The translations under genes were made by a program, and so were the position numbers. A stretch of DNA of 64,000 nt from NORP23 sp050302475 (lineage in GTDB: Bacteria; Pseudomonadota; Alphaproteobacteria; Rhodobacterales; Rhodobacteraceae): assembly GCA_050302475.1 (NCBI GenBank), contig JBNLBF010000003.1, positions 140,837 to 204,836 on the forward strand, given 5' to 3'. The notes below the pieces were generated by a model. That model ran no database searches. It was given only the letters and a program-made list of their open reading frames with translations, and was not told the origin of the DNA. Within the stretch, counting starts at the first letter, position 1; each line of letters begins with the position of its first letter. Shown one piece after another: positions 51,574 to 60,850 of the stretch.

Positions 51574-54500
51574 ATGAAAGACTTCCGCAAAATCCTGATC
51601 GCCAACCGGGGCGAGATCGCCATCCGCATCATGCGTGCCGCGAACGAGATGGGAAAGCGGACGGTCGCCGTTTATGCCGAAGAGGATAAGCTGGGCCTGC
51701 ATCGCTTCAAGGCGGATGAAGCCTATCGCATTGGCGAGGGGCTGGGTCCTGTTGCAGCCTATCTGAGCATCGAGGAGATCATCCGTGTGGCCAAAGAATC
51801 CGGCGCGGATGCGATCCATCCGGGCTATGGCCTGCTGTCCGAAAATCCTGATTTTGTGGATGCCTGTGACGCCGCCGGGATCACCTTCATCGGTCCCAAA
51901 GCCAAAACCATGCGTCAGCTGGGCGACAAGGCGTCAGCCCGTCGTGTGGCGATCGAGGCGGGGGTGCCCGTCGTCCCGGCCACCGAAGTTCTGCCCGACG
52001 ACATGGACGAGGTTCGCCGTATGGCGAACGAGGTTGGCTACCCATTCATGCTCAAAGCCAGCTGGGGTGGTGGCGGTCGCGGGATGCGCCCGATCATGAA
52101 TGAATCCGAGTTGGAAGAAAAAGTCCTCGAAGGCCGTCGCGAGGCTGAAGCAGCGTTTGGCAACGGCGAGGGGTATCTGGAACGTCTCGTGCAGCGCGCG
52201 CGTCACGTGGAGGTGCAGATCCTCGGCGATCAGCATGGCGAGATTTATCATTTGTGGGAACGCGACTGTTCCGTTCAGCGCCGAAACCAAAAGGTCGTCG
52301 AGCGCGCGCCAGCGCCCTATCTAACGCAGGAACAGCGCCAGACCCTCTGCGATCTGGGTCGCAAAATCTGCGCCCATGTTGGCTATGAATGTGCGGGTAC
52401 CGTCGAATTCCTGATGGACATGGATACCGAGGAGTTCTTCTTCATCGAAGTTAACCCCCGCGTGCAGGTCGAACATACGGTGACTGAGGAAGTGACCGGC
52501 ATCGACATCGTGCGCTCGCAAATCCTGCTGGCGCAAGGCGCGACAATTGCCGAGGCGACTGGCAAAGCCTCGCAAGCCGAGGTGCAGTTGAACGGCCACG
52601 CCCTGCAATGCCGTATCACGACCGAAGATCCGCAGAATAATTTCATCCCCGATTATGGCCGCCTGACCGCCTACCGGTCGGCGTCTGGCATGGGCATCCG
52701 TCTGGATGGCGGTACTGCCTACAGTGGTGCAGTGATCACACGTTATTACGACAGTCTGCTGGTGAAGGTGACCGCCTGGGCCGAAACGCCCGAGGTCGCG
52801 ATTGCGCGTCTGGACCGGGCGTTGCGGGAATTCCGTATCCGTGGGGTATCGACCAATATCGCGTTTGTCGAAAACCTGCTGAAGCACCCGACCTTCCTGA
52901 ACAACACTTACACGACGAAATTCATCGACTCGACGCCCGAATTGATGGAGTTCAAAGCCCGCCGCGACCGGGCCACCAAAATCCTGACTTATATCGCGGA
53001 TATCTCGGTGAACGGTCACCCCGAAACCGAAGGCCGTGCAACGCCGCCGGCGCATGCCCGCAAGCCCAAAGCGCCGAAACATGCCTATGACGCGCCCGCC
53101 AAAGGCACGCGGAATCTGCTGGAGGAAAAGGGCGCGAAGGCCGTCGCTGACTGGATGTTGGCGCAACCGCAACTCTTGATGACCGACACGACGATGCGCG
53201 ACGGGCATCAGTCGCTGTTGGCCACCCGTATGCGCTCCATCGACATGCTGAATGTCGCCGAAAGCTATGCGCATAACCTGCCGGAATTGTTCAGCGTCGA
53301 ATGCTGGGGCGGGGCGACCTTTGATGTGGCGTACCGTTTCTTGCAGGAATGCCCCTGGCAGCGCCTGCGCGACCTGCGCGAGCGGATGCCGAATATCATG
53401 TCGCAAATGCTTTTGCGGGCATCGAACGGGGTGGGCTACACAAACTATCCCGACAATGTCGTCCAATTTTTTGTGAAACAGGCCGCCGAAAGTGGCGTCG
53501 ATGTGTTCCGCGTCTTTGACAGCCTCAACTGGGTCGAAAACATGCGCGTCGCGATGGATGCCGTCGTTGATACCGGGAAAATCTGCGAGGGCACGATTTG
53601 TTACACTGGCGACATCCTCGATCCCGACCGCGCCAAATATGACCTGAAATATTACGTCGCGATGGCAAAGGAACTGCAGGCCGCCGGGGCGCATATTCTT
53701 GGCCTCAAAGACATGGCCGGACTGCTGCGCCCGGCTGCGGCCAAGGTGTTGATCAAGGCGCTGAAAGACGAGATCGACATCCCGATCCATTTCCACACGC
53801 ATGACACATCCGGTATCGCGGCGGGCACCATTCTGGCCGCTGCGGACGCTGGTGTTGATGCGGTTGATGCGGCGATGGACGCGTTTTCCGGCGGCACTTC
53901 GCAGCCATGCTTCGGTTCGATTGTCGAGGCTATGGCCCACACCGATCGCGACACCGGCCTTGATATCAAATCCATCCGCCAGATCAGCGAGTATTGGGAG
54001 GCCGTGCGCGTTCAATACACAGCCTTTGAATCCGGCCTGATGGCCCCCGCGTCGGAGGTTTACCTCCATGAAATGCCCGGTGGCCAGTTCACCAACCTGA
54101 AAGCACAGGCGCGCTCCATGGGGCTGGAGGAACGCTGGCACGAGGTCGCACAGACATATGCAGACGTTAACCAGATGTTCGGCGATATAGTGAAGGTGAC
54201 GCCGTCGTCGAAAGTCGTCGGCGACATGGCCCTGATGATGGTGTCGCAGGGTCTGACCCGCGCCGATGTCGAAAATCCAAAGATTGATGTCGCCTTCCCC
54301 GACAGCGTTGTCGACATGATGCGCGGCAATCTCGGTCAGCCCCCGGGTGGCTTCCCGGATCTGATCGTCAACAAGGTGCTGAAGGGCGAAAAACCCAACA
54401 CCAACCGCCCCGGCGCATCGATGAAACCTGCCGATCTGGAGGCCGTGCGCCAAACGGCGTCAGAGGCGCTGGACGGGATTACGATTGATGATGAGGACCT

Positions 54501-55017
54501 CGCCGGATACCTGATGTATCCTAAAGTCTTCACCGACTACATGACCCGCCACGCCGAATACGGCCCTGTGCGCACTCTGCCTACGCCGACCTTCTTCTAT
54601 GGCATGGAACCGGGTGACGAAATCAGCGTTGAAATCGACCCCGGCAAAACGCTGGAGATTGTCTTGCAAACCATCGGAGAAACGAACGAGGACGGCGACG
54701 TCCGCGTCTTCTTCGAGCTAAACGGCCAGCCGCGCGTGATCCGCGTGCCCAACCGTAAAGCCGTCGCTACGGCGGAAAAACGCAAGAAAGCGGACCCCGC
54801 CAACGACAAACATGTCGGCGCCCCGATGCCCGGTATGGTCGCCACCATCGCCGTCAAAGTGGGGCAGGAGGTCGTTGAGGGCGAGCAGCTTCTGACCATC
54901 GAAGCCATGAAAATGGAAACCGGGATCAATGCCGAGAAGGGCGGGAAAATCGCCGCGGTGCATGTCTACCCCGGCGATCAGATTGACGCAAAAGACCTGT
55001 TGATCGAATTCGAATAA
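51574..55017 (+). CDS. pyc: Pyruvate carboxylase (single-chain)
   Basis: Biotin-dependent ATP + HCO3- + pyruvate to oxaloacetate; anaplerosis and gluconeogenesis. 1147 aa: biotin carboxylase (1-450; FRKILIANRGEIAIRIMRAA, ATP-grasp SWGGGGRGMR, VEFFLMD-like region FLMDMDTEEFFFIEVNPRVQ), carboxyltransferase (about 530-810; TDTTMRDGHQSLLATRMRS, metal site HFHTHDTSG), allosteric/linker part, and a C-terminal biotin domain with EAMKMETG, biotinyl-Lys at 1113. Start at 51574 with AAGGGG. Upstream 173 bp holds its promoter, not clearly readable. Stop 1 nt from the convergent DUF2306 gene. Confidence 0.98.
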   Translation: MKDFRKILIANRGEIAIRIMRAANEMGKRTVAVYAEEDKLGLHRFKADEAYRIGEGLGPVAAYLSIEEIIRVAKESGADAIHPGYGLLSENPDFVDACDAAGITFIGPKAKTMRQLGDKASARRVAIEAGVPVVPATEVLPDDMDEVRRMANEVGYPFMLKASWGGGGRGMRPIMNESELEEKVLEGRREAEAAFGNGEGYLERLVQRARHVEVQILGDQHGEIYHLWERDCSVQRRNQKVVERAPAPYLTQEQRQTLCDLGRKICAHVGYECAGTVEFLMDMDTEEFFFIEVNPRVQVEHTVTEEVTGIDIVRSQILLAQGATIAEATGKASQAEVQLNGHALQCRITTEDPQNNFIPDYGRLTAYRSASGMGIRLDGGTAYSGAVITRYYDSLLVKVTAWAETPEVAIARLDRALREFRIRGVSTNIAFVENLLKHPTFLNNTYTTKFIDSTPELMEFKARRDRATKILTYIADISVNGHPETEGRATPPAHARKPKAPKHAYDAPAKGTRNLLEEKGAKAVADWMLAQPQLLMTDTTMRDGHQSLLATRMRSIDMLNVAESYAHNLPELFSVECWGGATFDVAYRFLQECPWQRLRDLRERMPNIMSQMLLRASNGVGYTNYPDNVVQFFVKQAAESGVDVFRVFDSLNWVENMRVAMDAVVDTGKICEGTICYTGDILDPDRAKYDLKYYVAMAKELQAAGAHILGLKDMAGLLRPAAAKVLIKALKDEIDIPIHFHTHDTSGIAAGTILAAADAGVDAVDAAMDAFSGGTSQPCFGSIVEAMAHTDRDTGLDIKSIRQISEYWEAVRVQYTAFESGLMAPASEVYLHEMPGGQFTNLKAQARSMGLEERWHEVAQTYADVNQMFGDIVKVTPSSKVVGDMALMMVSQGLTRADVENPKIDVAFPDSVVDMMRGNLGQPPGGFPDLIVNKVLKGEKPNTNRPGASMKPADLEAVRQTASEALDGITIDDEDLAGYLMYPKVFTDYMTRHAEYGPVRTLPTPTFFYGMEPGDEISVEIDPGKTLEIVLQTIGETNEDGDVRVFFELNGQPRVIRVPNRKAVATAEKRKKADPANDKHVGAPMPGMVATIAVKVGQEVVEGEQLLTIEAMKMETGINAEKGGKIAAVHVYPGDQIDAKDLLIEFE

Positions 55018-55018
55018 C

Positions 55019-55633
55019 TTACGCCGGAATCACCCGTCGTGGCGTCCGGCGTAACCACCATTCGGCAAAGATCAGGTTTGGGACCCAACAGGTCCAAGCG
55101 ACAATGTTTGCCGCCTCGACATATTCCATGCCGCCCATAAACAGGAACGGCAGTTGCAAACGCAATGTAACCGCCGCGAATGTCAGGGCGAAGGACCGGA
55201 ACATCCAGCGTTGATGCATTGCGAACTCCCGCCGCATCGCTGCCGAAATCCCGAACACCGTGACCCCAACCCACAGCACAGCCAATATTCCGAACCCTAG
55301 CCCCGCGACAGGGCGTTCTGCCATTATCCCCAGCGCCATGATCAGTCCGCCAATGCCGCTCATCACGATCGCCACGCCGAAGATACGGCCGGACCAATGA
55401 TGCAGCCTTGGGCGGGTTTGGCGCAGGTTCGGCGGGAACTGGAAGAACCCCAGCGCCAGCGCGATGGGTGCCCCGATGATATGCATCAGGAACCAGACGC
55501 GGCGATCAAAAATGTGCCCCTCCATTCCCTGAAATGCGCTCTCCAGATCCATGAACAGGAACCGGTAAGCCGTTATCGCGATCCCGATGCTCAGGAATCC
55601 CGTGACGAATACTAATATCTTTTTACCGGTCAT
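55019..55633 (-). CDS. DUF2306 family membrane protein
   Basis: 204 aa from ATG 55633; the in-frame start at 55693 would cross the operator. About five to six membrane segments. FLMHIIGAPIALALGFFQFP, RPRLHHWSGRIFGVAIVMSG and MHQRWMFRSFALTFAAVTLR are the DUF2306 (YozB/cytochrome b561-like) marks, with conserved His in helices. Function unknown, possibly redox or heme related. Divergent from the TetR gene, with two inverted repeats between, so probably under its control. Confidence 0.85.
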   Translation of the reverse strand: MTGKKILVFVTGFLSIGIAITAYRFLFMDLESAFQGMEGHIFDRRVWFLMHIIGAPIALALGFFQFPPNLRQTRPRLHHWSGRIFGVAIVMSGIGGLIMALGIMAERPVAGLGFGILAVLWVGVTVFGISAAMRREFAMHQRWMFRSFALTFAAVTLRLQLPFLFMGGMEYVEAANIVAWTCWVPNLIFAEWWLRRTPRRVIPA

Positions 55634-55642
55634 CCGACTCGC

Positions 55643-55694
55643 CTTGACAGTGTAAAGTTCGAATCGGATAACGTATAAACTTGACAGCGTCAAG
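55643..55694. promoter_or_regulatory. Twin operators between DUF2306 and TetR genes
   Basis: CTTGAC-AGC-GTCAAG (55680-55694) is a perfect inverted repeat; CTTGACAGTGTAAAG (55643-55657) matches it in 13 of 15 positions. Centres are 37 bp apart. Likely sites of the adjacent TetR repressor. Confidence 0.7.
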
Positions 55695-55715
55695 TCTTTG
55701 GATCATGAAGGCTTT

Positions 55716-56300
55716 ATGACCGCGAAAAAGAAACCCCATCATCACGGCGACCTGCGCAACGCGCTGATCCGCGCCGGGGTAGAGATTTTGGACGAAAAGG
55801 GGTTGGAGGGACTAACCCTTCGCGCCTGTGCGGCGCGCGCCGGTGTGTCCCACGCAGCCCCGGCGCATCATTTTGACGGGCTGTCCGGTTTGCTAACCGC
55901 CGTGGCCTCCGAAGGGTTCGATACGTTCAGCGACTATATGCTGCGCGCCCGCGAAGCTGCACCCAAAGACCCGCGTGAACGTCTGATCGCGATCTGTCGC
56001 GGCTACATGCAATTTGCCCGTGACCATCCGGCCATGTTCAACCTGATGTTCAGCGCGGATTTCAATCCAAAATACCGCCCGGAGACGCAGAATTCCGGCG
56101 ATACGGCTTATGGTATCCTCAGCGAAACCTGTGCCCCATTTGCGCCGGTATCCGAGGCGCAGGACAGCACAGAGGTTATGATCTGGTCCCTGATCCACGG
56201 CCTGACGGAGCTGACGCAATTCGGCCGTCTCAAACGCCCCGGTGACATTGCGCCACCTGACATTGCCGACATCCTGCCGCCCTTAAAACTGCGGGACTAA
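55716..56300 (+). CDS. TetR-family regulator (WHG/TetR_C_13 domain)
   Basis: 194 aa from ATG 55716 with GAAGG; a TTG six codons earlier is unlikely. HTH: GVEILDEKGLEGLTLRACAA and RAGVSHAAPAHHFDGLSGLL. The C-terminal YMQFARDHPAMFNLMFSADF is the WHG (TetR_C_13) domain. Divergent from the DUF2306 gene. Stop overlaps the TerB-like gene (CTAA). Confidence 0.9.
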   Translation: MTAKKKPHHHGDLRNALIRAGVEILDEKGLEGLTLRACAARAGVSHAAPAHHFDGLSGLLTAVASEGFDTFSDYMLRAREAAPKDPRERLIAICRGYMQFARDHPAMFNLMFSADFNPKYRPETQNSGDTAYGILSETCAPFAPVSEAQDSTEVMIWSLIHGLTELTQFGRLKRPGDIAPPDIADILPPLKLRD

Positions 56301-56830
56301 CGCCCTGTGGCTGCCGCGCGGTTCAACCGGTCAATAATATCCTGAATCCCGTCATCCTCGACCTGCCCGTCAGCGGCGGCGACGGCCTCCACCATCCGGA
56401 CCATGTCAGGGATTGTTTCCGTTCCGCCCAGCGAGATCATGCGCTTATACAACCGCCGCACCGTCTCGTCCCGGTTGTTGCCTTGCGAGGCCAGCCAGCG
56501 CCCAAAGACGATCATCTCTTCCGCCTCCGCCTGCCCGCAATTGAAGACCGAGGCCGCCTGTTCCACCATCACCCGTTGCTCATTCGCGGTCACATGCCCG
56601 TCGATCTCCGCCGCAATCGCCATGATTCCGGCAGCTGCCAGCCGCGCGTCGTCCACGCCGTCAATCGGGTGCGTCGAATGTTTGCGTTTATAAGCAAAAC
56701 GCCGCGCCGCCAGCCGCACGTCATTTGCCATTTCAAACATTTCACCTGCTGCATCCTTGGCGGCGCGAATGCGGTAAAACCAGAAACCAGCAGCGGCAAC
56801 AATTCCGATCAAAGCAATAAGGGCTGGCAT
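56297..56830 (-). CDS. TerB-domain membrane-anchored protein
   Basis: 177 aa: N-terminal membrane helix (ALIALIGIVAAAGFWFYRI), then a TerB-like all-helical domain with acidic EF-like turns (AAEIDGHVTANEQRVMVEQA and AVAAADGQVEDDGIQDIIDR). TerB-like domains occur in tellurite-resistance and co-chaperone proteins and bind metal in some; no ter operon is present. AGGAGA site. Confidence 0.8.
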   Translation of the reverse strand: MPALIALIGIVAAAGFWFYRIRAAKDAAGEMFEMANDVRLAARRFAYKRKHSTHPIDGVDDARLAAAGIMAIAAEIDGHVTANEQRVMVEQAASVFNCGQAEAEEMIVFGRWLASQGNNRDETVRRLYKRMISLGGTETIPDMVRMVEAVAAADGQVEDDGIQDIIDRLNRAAATGR

Positions 56831-56880
56831 AAAAAATCTCCTGAAAATACGCGATATGTCAGAAGTTTATCTAAAATTTT

Positions 56881-57288
56881 CTATCCCTCAAAGTTTTTTC
56901 GACTCCACCGCCCGAACCGCGCCAGCGCCGCCAGCGTGCAATAGGTAGAGAAGGTAAATCCGATAAATCCCAGATACCATAGCCGCCCGGCGGACGCGTC
57001 CTCGGCGTAGGATCCGACAAACCCGGCTTTGCCGTAACGTGATACTGCGAACGCAATTACCGCCAGCAACAGGAATACCCCCGCTTGCAGCATGGTGGAT
57101 TTCAGCGACTTGGGCAGAATGAAATAGGCAAGGCTGGTTACAACCACGCCACCCGCAATCCCGAACCATGTTGTTGTACCTGACCACCAGGGATGCGCGC
57201 CCATGCTGACCCACAATCCTGTCCAATGTGCCGCCAGCATTATTCCGGCTGTCACCGCCAGAACCAGTAAAAAGTTATTAAGCTTCAT
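56881..57288 (-). CDS. Small integral membrane protein of unknown function
   Basis: Not recognised. 135 aa with about four membrane segments (LLVLAVTAGIMLAAHWTGLW, TWFGIAGGVVVTSLAYFIL, LQAGVFLLLAVIAFAVSRYG, LWYLGFIGFTFSTYCTLAAL). Strong GGGAGGGACGG site. A poor T-run and no clear terminator follow. Lies 50 bp upstream of the TerB-like gene on the same strand, so possibly one operon. Confidence 0.75.
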   Translation of the reverse strand: MKLNNFLLVLAVTAGIMLAAHWTGLWVSMGAHPWWSGTTTWFGIAGGVVVTSLAYFILPKSLKSTMLQAGVFLLLAVIAFAVSRYGKAGFVGSYAEDASAGRLWYLGFIGFTFSTYCTLAALARFGRWSRKNFEG

Positions 57289-57436
57289 CCGTCCCTCCCG
57301 TTTGCCGGAGTTTCTCGCGCGAACGGGTCGGGGTCAAGAAACTCCGTTACACGTCGCTTCACATTTCCGCAGTCGCGTGACGATTTTCCCCTTGTGCATC
57401 TTTTTCGAATCCGTATATATCCGCTCACCCAAGGAT

Positions 57437-57511
57437 GCGGGCGTAGCTCAGGGGTAGAGCGTCACCTTGCCAAGGTGAATGTCGTGAGTTCGAATCTCAT
57501 CGCCCGCTCCA
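57437..57511 (+). tRNA. tRNA-Gly (GCC)
   Basis: Complete cloverleaf: acceptor GCGGGCG/CGCCCGC, D-arm GCTC...GAGC, anticodon stem TCACC/GGTGA with loop TTGCCAA (anticodon GCC at 57469-57471), T-arm with TTCGAAT loop, discriminator T, and encoded CCA (57509-57511). T-run follows (ATTTTT). Confidence 0.97.
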
Positions 57512-57572
57512 ATTTTTCCGGATCAAAAACAAATCTGATTGCCTTTCAGCGTAAATCCTTTAACGCTCAGGT

Positions 57573-58520
57573 ATGATTTTTCGACCCCGCCGAACAAATA
57601 ATCGTCTGACTTACAATCTGCGCTGCCTCGCGCGTCAGCTCTCACCCGATGTATTCTATCGCTTCAGATTGCAATCCCATCTGGAGCGGTTGCAGGACAG
57701 TCTGACACCACATCAGCACCAGCGGCTCGATTTCTATTGCAAGCTCAGCGACCCTGTCACCTTGCCCGAGAGCCAGCCCGACATCCGGCACCTGTCACGG
57801 GATCGAAGCACCTTTTATTGCGACTTGGCTGCCTTCACCCGCTATTACGACCCGTCATTGAAAATCAGCGCGGTCTATGGGGATATCGGCTCCATTGACC
57901 AGATTCCCGCTTATCCGTCTATTATGCAGTCCCGTCCGGTGGGGGGGGAAACTCAAATGGCAGTGATCTTCAAGATGGATCAGGTCCGGCACAATTTCCG
58001 AATGAAAGATACGCAGGCTTTTGCAACGAAATCGGACAAGGCCGTCTGGCGCGGCGTCGGGCATACGGTGCAACGGTGCGATGCGTCGCGCATGTATGAG
58101 GGGAATACGCGCGTGGATATCGGTCTCGTCGGAGAACATGGCGAGGGCGTGTTTAAACCCCGCATGTCCATTGCCGAGCAGTTAACCAACAAGTTCGTCA
58201 TTTCCATGCAGGGGGTGGATCTCGCAACAAATCTGCATTGGATCATGGCTTCCAATTCTCTGTGCGTAATGCCGCCTCCGACAAGTGAGGGCTGGTCGAT
58301 GGAAAGCTGGCTGGTGCCGGGGGAACATTTTGTACCCGTCGCTGACGATATGTCCGGGATCGAAGAACAAATGGAATATTATCTGTCCCACCCACGGGAG
58401 GCTGAAGAGATCATCGCCAATGCGCAGAATTACGTTGCACAATTCTATGACAAAGACTCAGAGTTCGCCCTACGCTTGCTGGTCTTACAGCGGTATTTCC
58501 AGATGACCGGTCAGATGTGA
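57573..58520 (+). CDS. Glycosyltransferase family 90-like (CAP10/LPS-modifying)
   Basis: 315 aa. The C-terminal half is typical of the CAP10/Glyco_transf_90 fold: FKPRMSIAEQLTNKFVISMQ, GVDLATNLHWIMASNSLCVM, PPPTSEGWSMESWLVPGEHF and VPVADDMSGIEEQMEYYLSH. These enzymes transfer xylose or glucose onto capsule, LPS or protein. No membrane segment. Start at 57573 with a weak CAGG site. No other surface-polysaccharide genes are near, so it stands alone behind the tRNA. Confidence 0.85.
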   Translation: MIFRPRRTNNRLTYNLRCLARQLSPDVFYRFRLQSHLERLQDSLTPHQHQRLDFYCKLSDPVTLPESQPDIRHLSRDRSTFYCDLAAFTRYYDPSLKISAVYGDIGSIDQIPAYPSIMQSRPVGGETQMAVIFKMDQVRHNFRMKDTQAFATKSDKAVWRGVGHTVQRCDASRMYEGNTRVDIGLVGEHGEGVFKPRMSIAEQLTNKFVISMQGVDLATNLHWIMASNSLCVMPPPTSEGWSMESWLVPGEHFVPVADDMSGIEEQMEYYLSHPREAEEIIANAQNYVAQFYDKDSEFALRLLVLQRYFQMTGQM

Positions 58521-59196
58521 AACCCGATATTAACCATTCCGCGCTATAACCCTGCGCTGTCAGGCCGGACTTGAAACGTCCATCGGGGTTATTCGCGCCG
58601 GGCAGCAAAATACCAAATTTCCACCTGTCCGACTGCGGTCGTCACGTGGCACATGGCAACCGCTCCGTCTGGAGTCGGACGCCCGGCGCGAAAACCTTTC
58701 GCCAAGATTGATCTTCAAACCCCGAAGATCAGAGCCAGAGGGTTTGGCACCCTCCCCCGAGATATTCGCGAAATTCAGGTGCTGTCCTCGGCAGATGCCT
58801 CTTTTTTCGTGCCATTTCCAATTGGCACCCGCCCGGACTCAAGGCGTAGCCGCCGGGCGGTCACCAGCTTTAGATCAGGGAGACATTATCCGCCGCACAT
58901 CCCCGCTGCCAAAGGGGTTCTCCGCCCCGACTGTGATCACTCACCTGATAAAGCCCGATAATTTCGAACTCGAAATCATAAGTCAGACTGTCCGACAGCC
59001 CGCCGGTGAAATCACATTACGTTACCTCGTAAAGTGCCGAGGCCTGAATGTTCCACGCATTACTGACCCCGCGATCAATCCCGCTGTCACAGCCTATCTC
59101 AACAAAATTCGCCTCACTCCGTCTGCCGCAAAATTTGCCGCATGACAGTGCGAGGCGCGATGATATCCATCCAGTGTTGTATTTGTAGTCTTTAAC
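58521..59196. other. About 680 bp without an intact gene; possible decayed coding sequence on the minus strand
   Basis: No ORF here has a ribosome binding site and family features together. On the minus strand an open stretch (59016 to 58870, stop at 58872-58870) reads DFTGGLSDSLTYDFEFEIIG..., preceded after one in-frame stop by ...NAWNIQASALYEVT; this looks protein-like but has no start and no known family. Two hairpins are seen: GTGCCA...TGGCAC (58809-58828) and CGCCCGG...CCGGGCG (58830-58860). It may be a gene remnant or simply untranslated DNA. Confidence 0.4.
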
Positions 59197-59226
59197 GAAA
59201 AAGGCCGCCCCAGCGGGACGGCCTTC
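59197..59226 (-). terminator. Terminator of the first OMP gene
   Basis: On the minus strand AAGGCCG...CGGCCTT with a GC-rich inner stem and GCTG tip, followed by TTTTTCG. Nearly the same sequence as the rpsD terminator and the second OMP terminator. Confidence 0.88.
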
Positions 59227-59244
59227 ACAATCTATCTGGTACGG

Positions 59245-59979
59245 TTAGTCTGTAAAGATATACACCGCGCGCATGAACTCGTTCGGATCGTAGAACGGTT
59301 CTTTGCCGCCATTGCCAAACGGAATGGTCAACCCGACTTCAAAGAAGGCCTCGTCCGAAGGGTAGTCCGGACTGAAGTGATAGGACACCTGACCGTAAAT
59401 CTCCGTGTTATAGAAAGACGGGATGCCATATGACGCGCGAGCGGCGATCATGCTGGTGGAATCAAAGTCGTCTGCGAACCATGCATAGATCCCGTCAACA
59501 TCAAAGGCCCCGAAGTCATAATTCGCCCGCAACACCGCAAAGGTCGCATCAGCGCCGAAATGGACCGTGGAACCGGCTTGTGCTTCGATCATGTAAGCAC
59601 CCAAATCGTACTGAATTTCGACACCGTAGGTAGCAATATCGTAGTAGTCTTCCCACTGGGTGGAACTGCTATAGAAGACACCTGCCCGCAGATCGGGGCT
59701 GATATTGTAGATCCCGTGGATGTTATAGTTGTAATCGGCGTAGCTGTAACCGCCGCCGTAATCCACATTCATATAGCCGGCACCAACCTGAACGTCGAAG
59801 GACGAACCCAGCGAGAAAATCCCAAAGGCGCTTACGCCAATGTCGGACGCTATAGAGCTTCCACCGCTCCATTTTACGCCTTCATATGACAGCGTGACGC
59901 CACCATTTTCAAAGCCTTGTGCCTGTGCGCCGCCTGCAATCACGAGGGCTGCCACAGTCGAAACCACATACTTTTTCAT
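59245..59979 (-). CDS. Outer-membrane beta-barrel protein, paralogue 1
   Basis: 244 aa from ATG 59979 (MKKYVVSTVAALVIAGGAQA, signal peptide); an ATG three codons earlier overlaps the ribosome binding site AAGGG. The mature part is rich in Tyr, Gly and alternating patterns (FDVQVGAGYMNVDYGGGYSY, ADYNYNIHGIYNISPDLRAG), as in 8-12-strand barrels. It shares NIHGIYN/GIHGIYN and V-G-x-x-IPFGNG with the protein at 60851-61597. No porin family can be named. Its close partner suggests duplication. Confidence 0.8.
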   Translation of the reverse strand: MKKYVVSTVAALVIAGGAQAQGFENGGVTLSYEGVKWSGGSSIASDIGVSAFGIFSLGSSFDVQVGAGYMNVDYGGGYSYADYNYNIHGIYNISPDLRAGVFYSSSTQWEDYYDIATYGVEIQYDLGAYMIEAQAGSTVHFGADATFAVLRANYDFGAFDVDGIYAWFADDFDSTSMIAARASYGIPSFYNTEIYGQVSYHFSPDYPSDEAFFEVGLTIPFGNGGKEPFYDPNEFMRAVYIFTD

Positions 59980-60086
59980 ATGAATCATCCCTTCCGTTGA
60001 TGCCGGTTGGTTAACACAGGGTTAAGCCAGAGGGAAGTATACTGCGTGGAAATTCGAGATATTTTGCGACCTGATGCAGCGTGGTA

Positions 60087-60788
60087 TTACGCCAGCAGGA
60101 ACCGCGCTGCCCATTTGCCAATCACCTTCCCGTCCGAGCCGCCATCAACCTCTCGCCGCGCTTGATCCAGAACGTCAACCGCGACGTCCTCGCCCGCATG
60201 TTGGAAATAATTGTGCATATAGGCGGCTGACAGCTCGGGATGGAATTGCAGGGACAGGATATGATCCCCTTTCACGGCCATGACATTCTGACAGACATCA
60301 CTGGTGCCGATCAGTCGCAGGCTGGGGGGCAGTTTGACCACCTGTTGGAAATTGCCGGCGAATATCCGCGGTGCGTCCAGGAACGGGTCCATCCAGGGGT
60401 GTCGTTCCAGCACCTGCATACGCGGCGCGCCCAGCACCACGTCCCGGTAATCAACCTCTCCGCCCAGTGCCGCGGCCAGCGCCTGATGTCCAAAGCAGAC
60501 CGCGAACAGCTTTACCTCAGCGGCATCTATCATCCGGATATGTTCCAGCAGGCGGGACAGCCAAGGCGGATTATCCGTCACATTGGCCGAGGACCCGGTA
60601 ATCACCGCCCCGTCAAACGCCGTCGGATCGTCGGGGAAATCACCCTCGACCACATCGAAATGCTGAAACACGGTGTCAGGCATATGCGGTCCCAACAGCC
60701 GTTCGAACTTCACCGCATAGTCAACAAAACCGGCCACGCGCGCGTCGCGCCAAGTGTCGGTCAGATAAATCGCGATGGTTCGGGGCAT
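60087..60788 (-). CDS. Class I glutamine amidotransferase-like protein
   Basis: 233 aa, GMP synthase-like (GATase_1) fold: DGAVITGSSANVTDNPPWLS, AVCFGHQALAAALGG with the nucleophile Cys98, and LQFHPELSAAY with His183 and Glu185, so the triad is intact. Free-standing proteins of this kind are often amidases or gamma-glutamyl hydrolases of polyamine or other compounds. It lies between the two OMP paralogues, all on the minus strand, with its own spacing (about 107 bp and 62 bp), so probably not in an operon with them. Confidence 0.88.
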   Translation of the reverse strand: MPRTIAIYLTDTWRDARVAGFVDYAVKFERLLGPHMPDTVFQHFDVVEGDFPDDPTAFDGAVITGSSANVTDNPPWLSRLLEHIRMIDAAEVKLFAVCFGHQALAAALGGEVDYRDVVLGAPRMQVLERHPWMDPFLDAPRIFAGNFQQVVKLPPSLRLIGTSDVCQNVMAVKGDHILSLQFHPELSAAYMHNYFQHAGEDVAVDVLDQARREVDGGSDGKVIGKWAARFLLA

Positions 60789-60804
60789 ATGGTCAGGCTT
60801 ATAC

Positions 60805-60835
60805 GAAAAAGGCCGCCCATTTGGACGGCCTCTTC
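60805..60835 (-). terminator. Terminator of the second OMP gene
   Basis: GAGGCCGTCC, loop AAAT, GGGCGGCC then TTTTT on the minus strand, 15 bp after the OMP stop. Confidence 0.85.
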
Positions 60836-60850
60836 AATCTAATGTTTTCG

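Noticed and set aside
52321..54453. Long open frame (710 codons) on the minus strand within pyc
   Set aside because: Antisense shadow of a high-GC gene with strong codon bias; it has no family features and lies fully inside pyc. The same applies to antisense frames opposite ruvB (15198-16457), uvrD (44844-46229) and recJ (61786-62733).
57437..58520. tRNA-Gly as integration site for an island with the GT90 gene
   Set aside because: No integrase and no repeat of the tRNA 3' end can be seen downstream in the window.
58708..59145. 145-codon plus-strand frame as a gene
   Set aside because: No ribosome binding site or recognised domain. Its opening (MIFKPRR) resembles the start of the GT90 gene, but this is probably chance.
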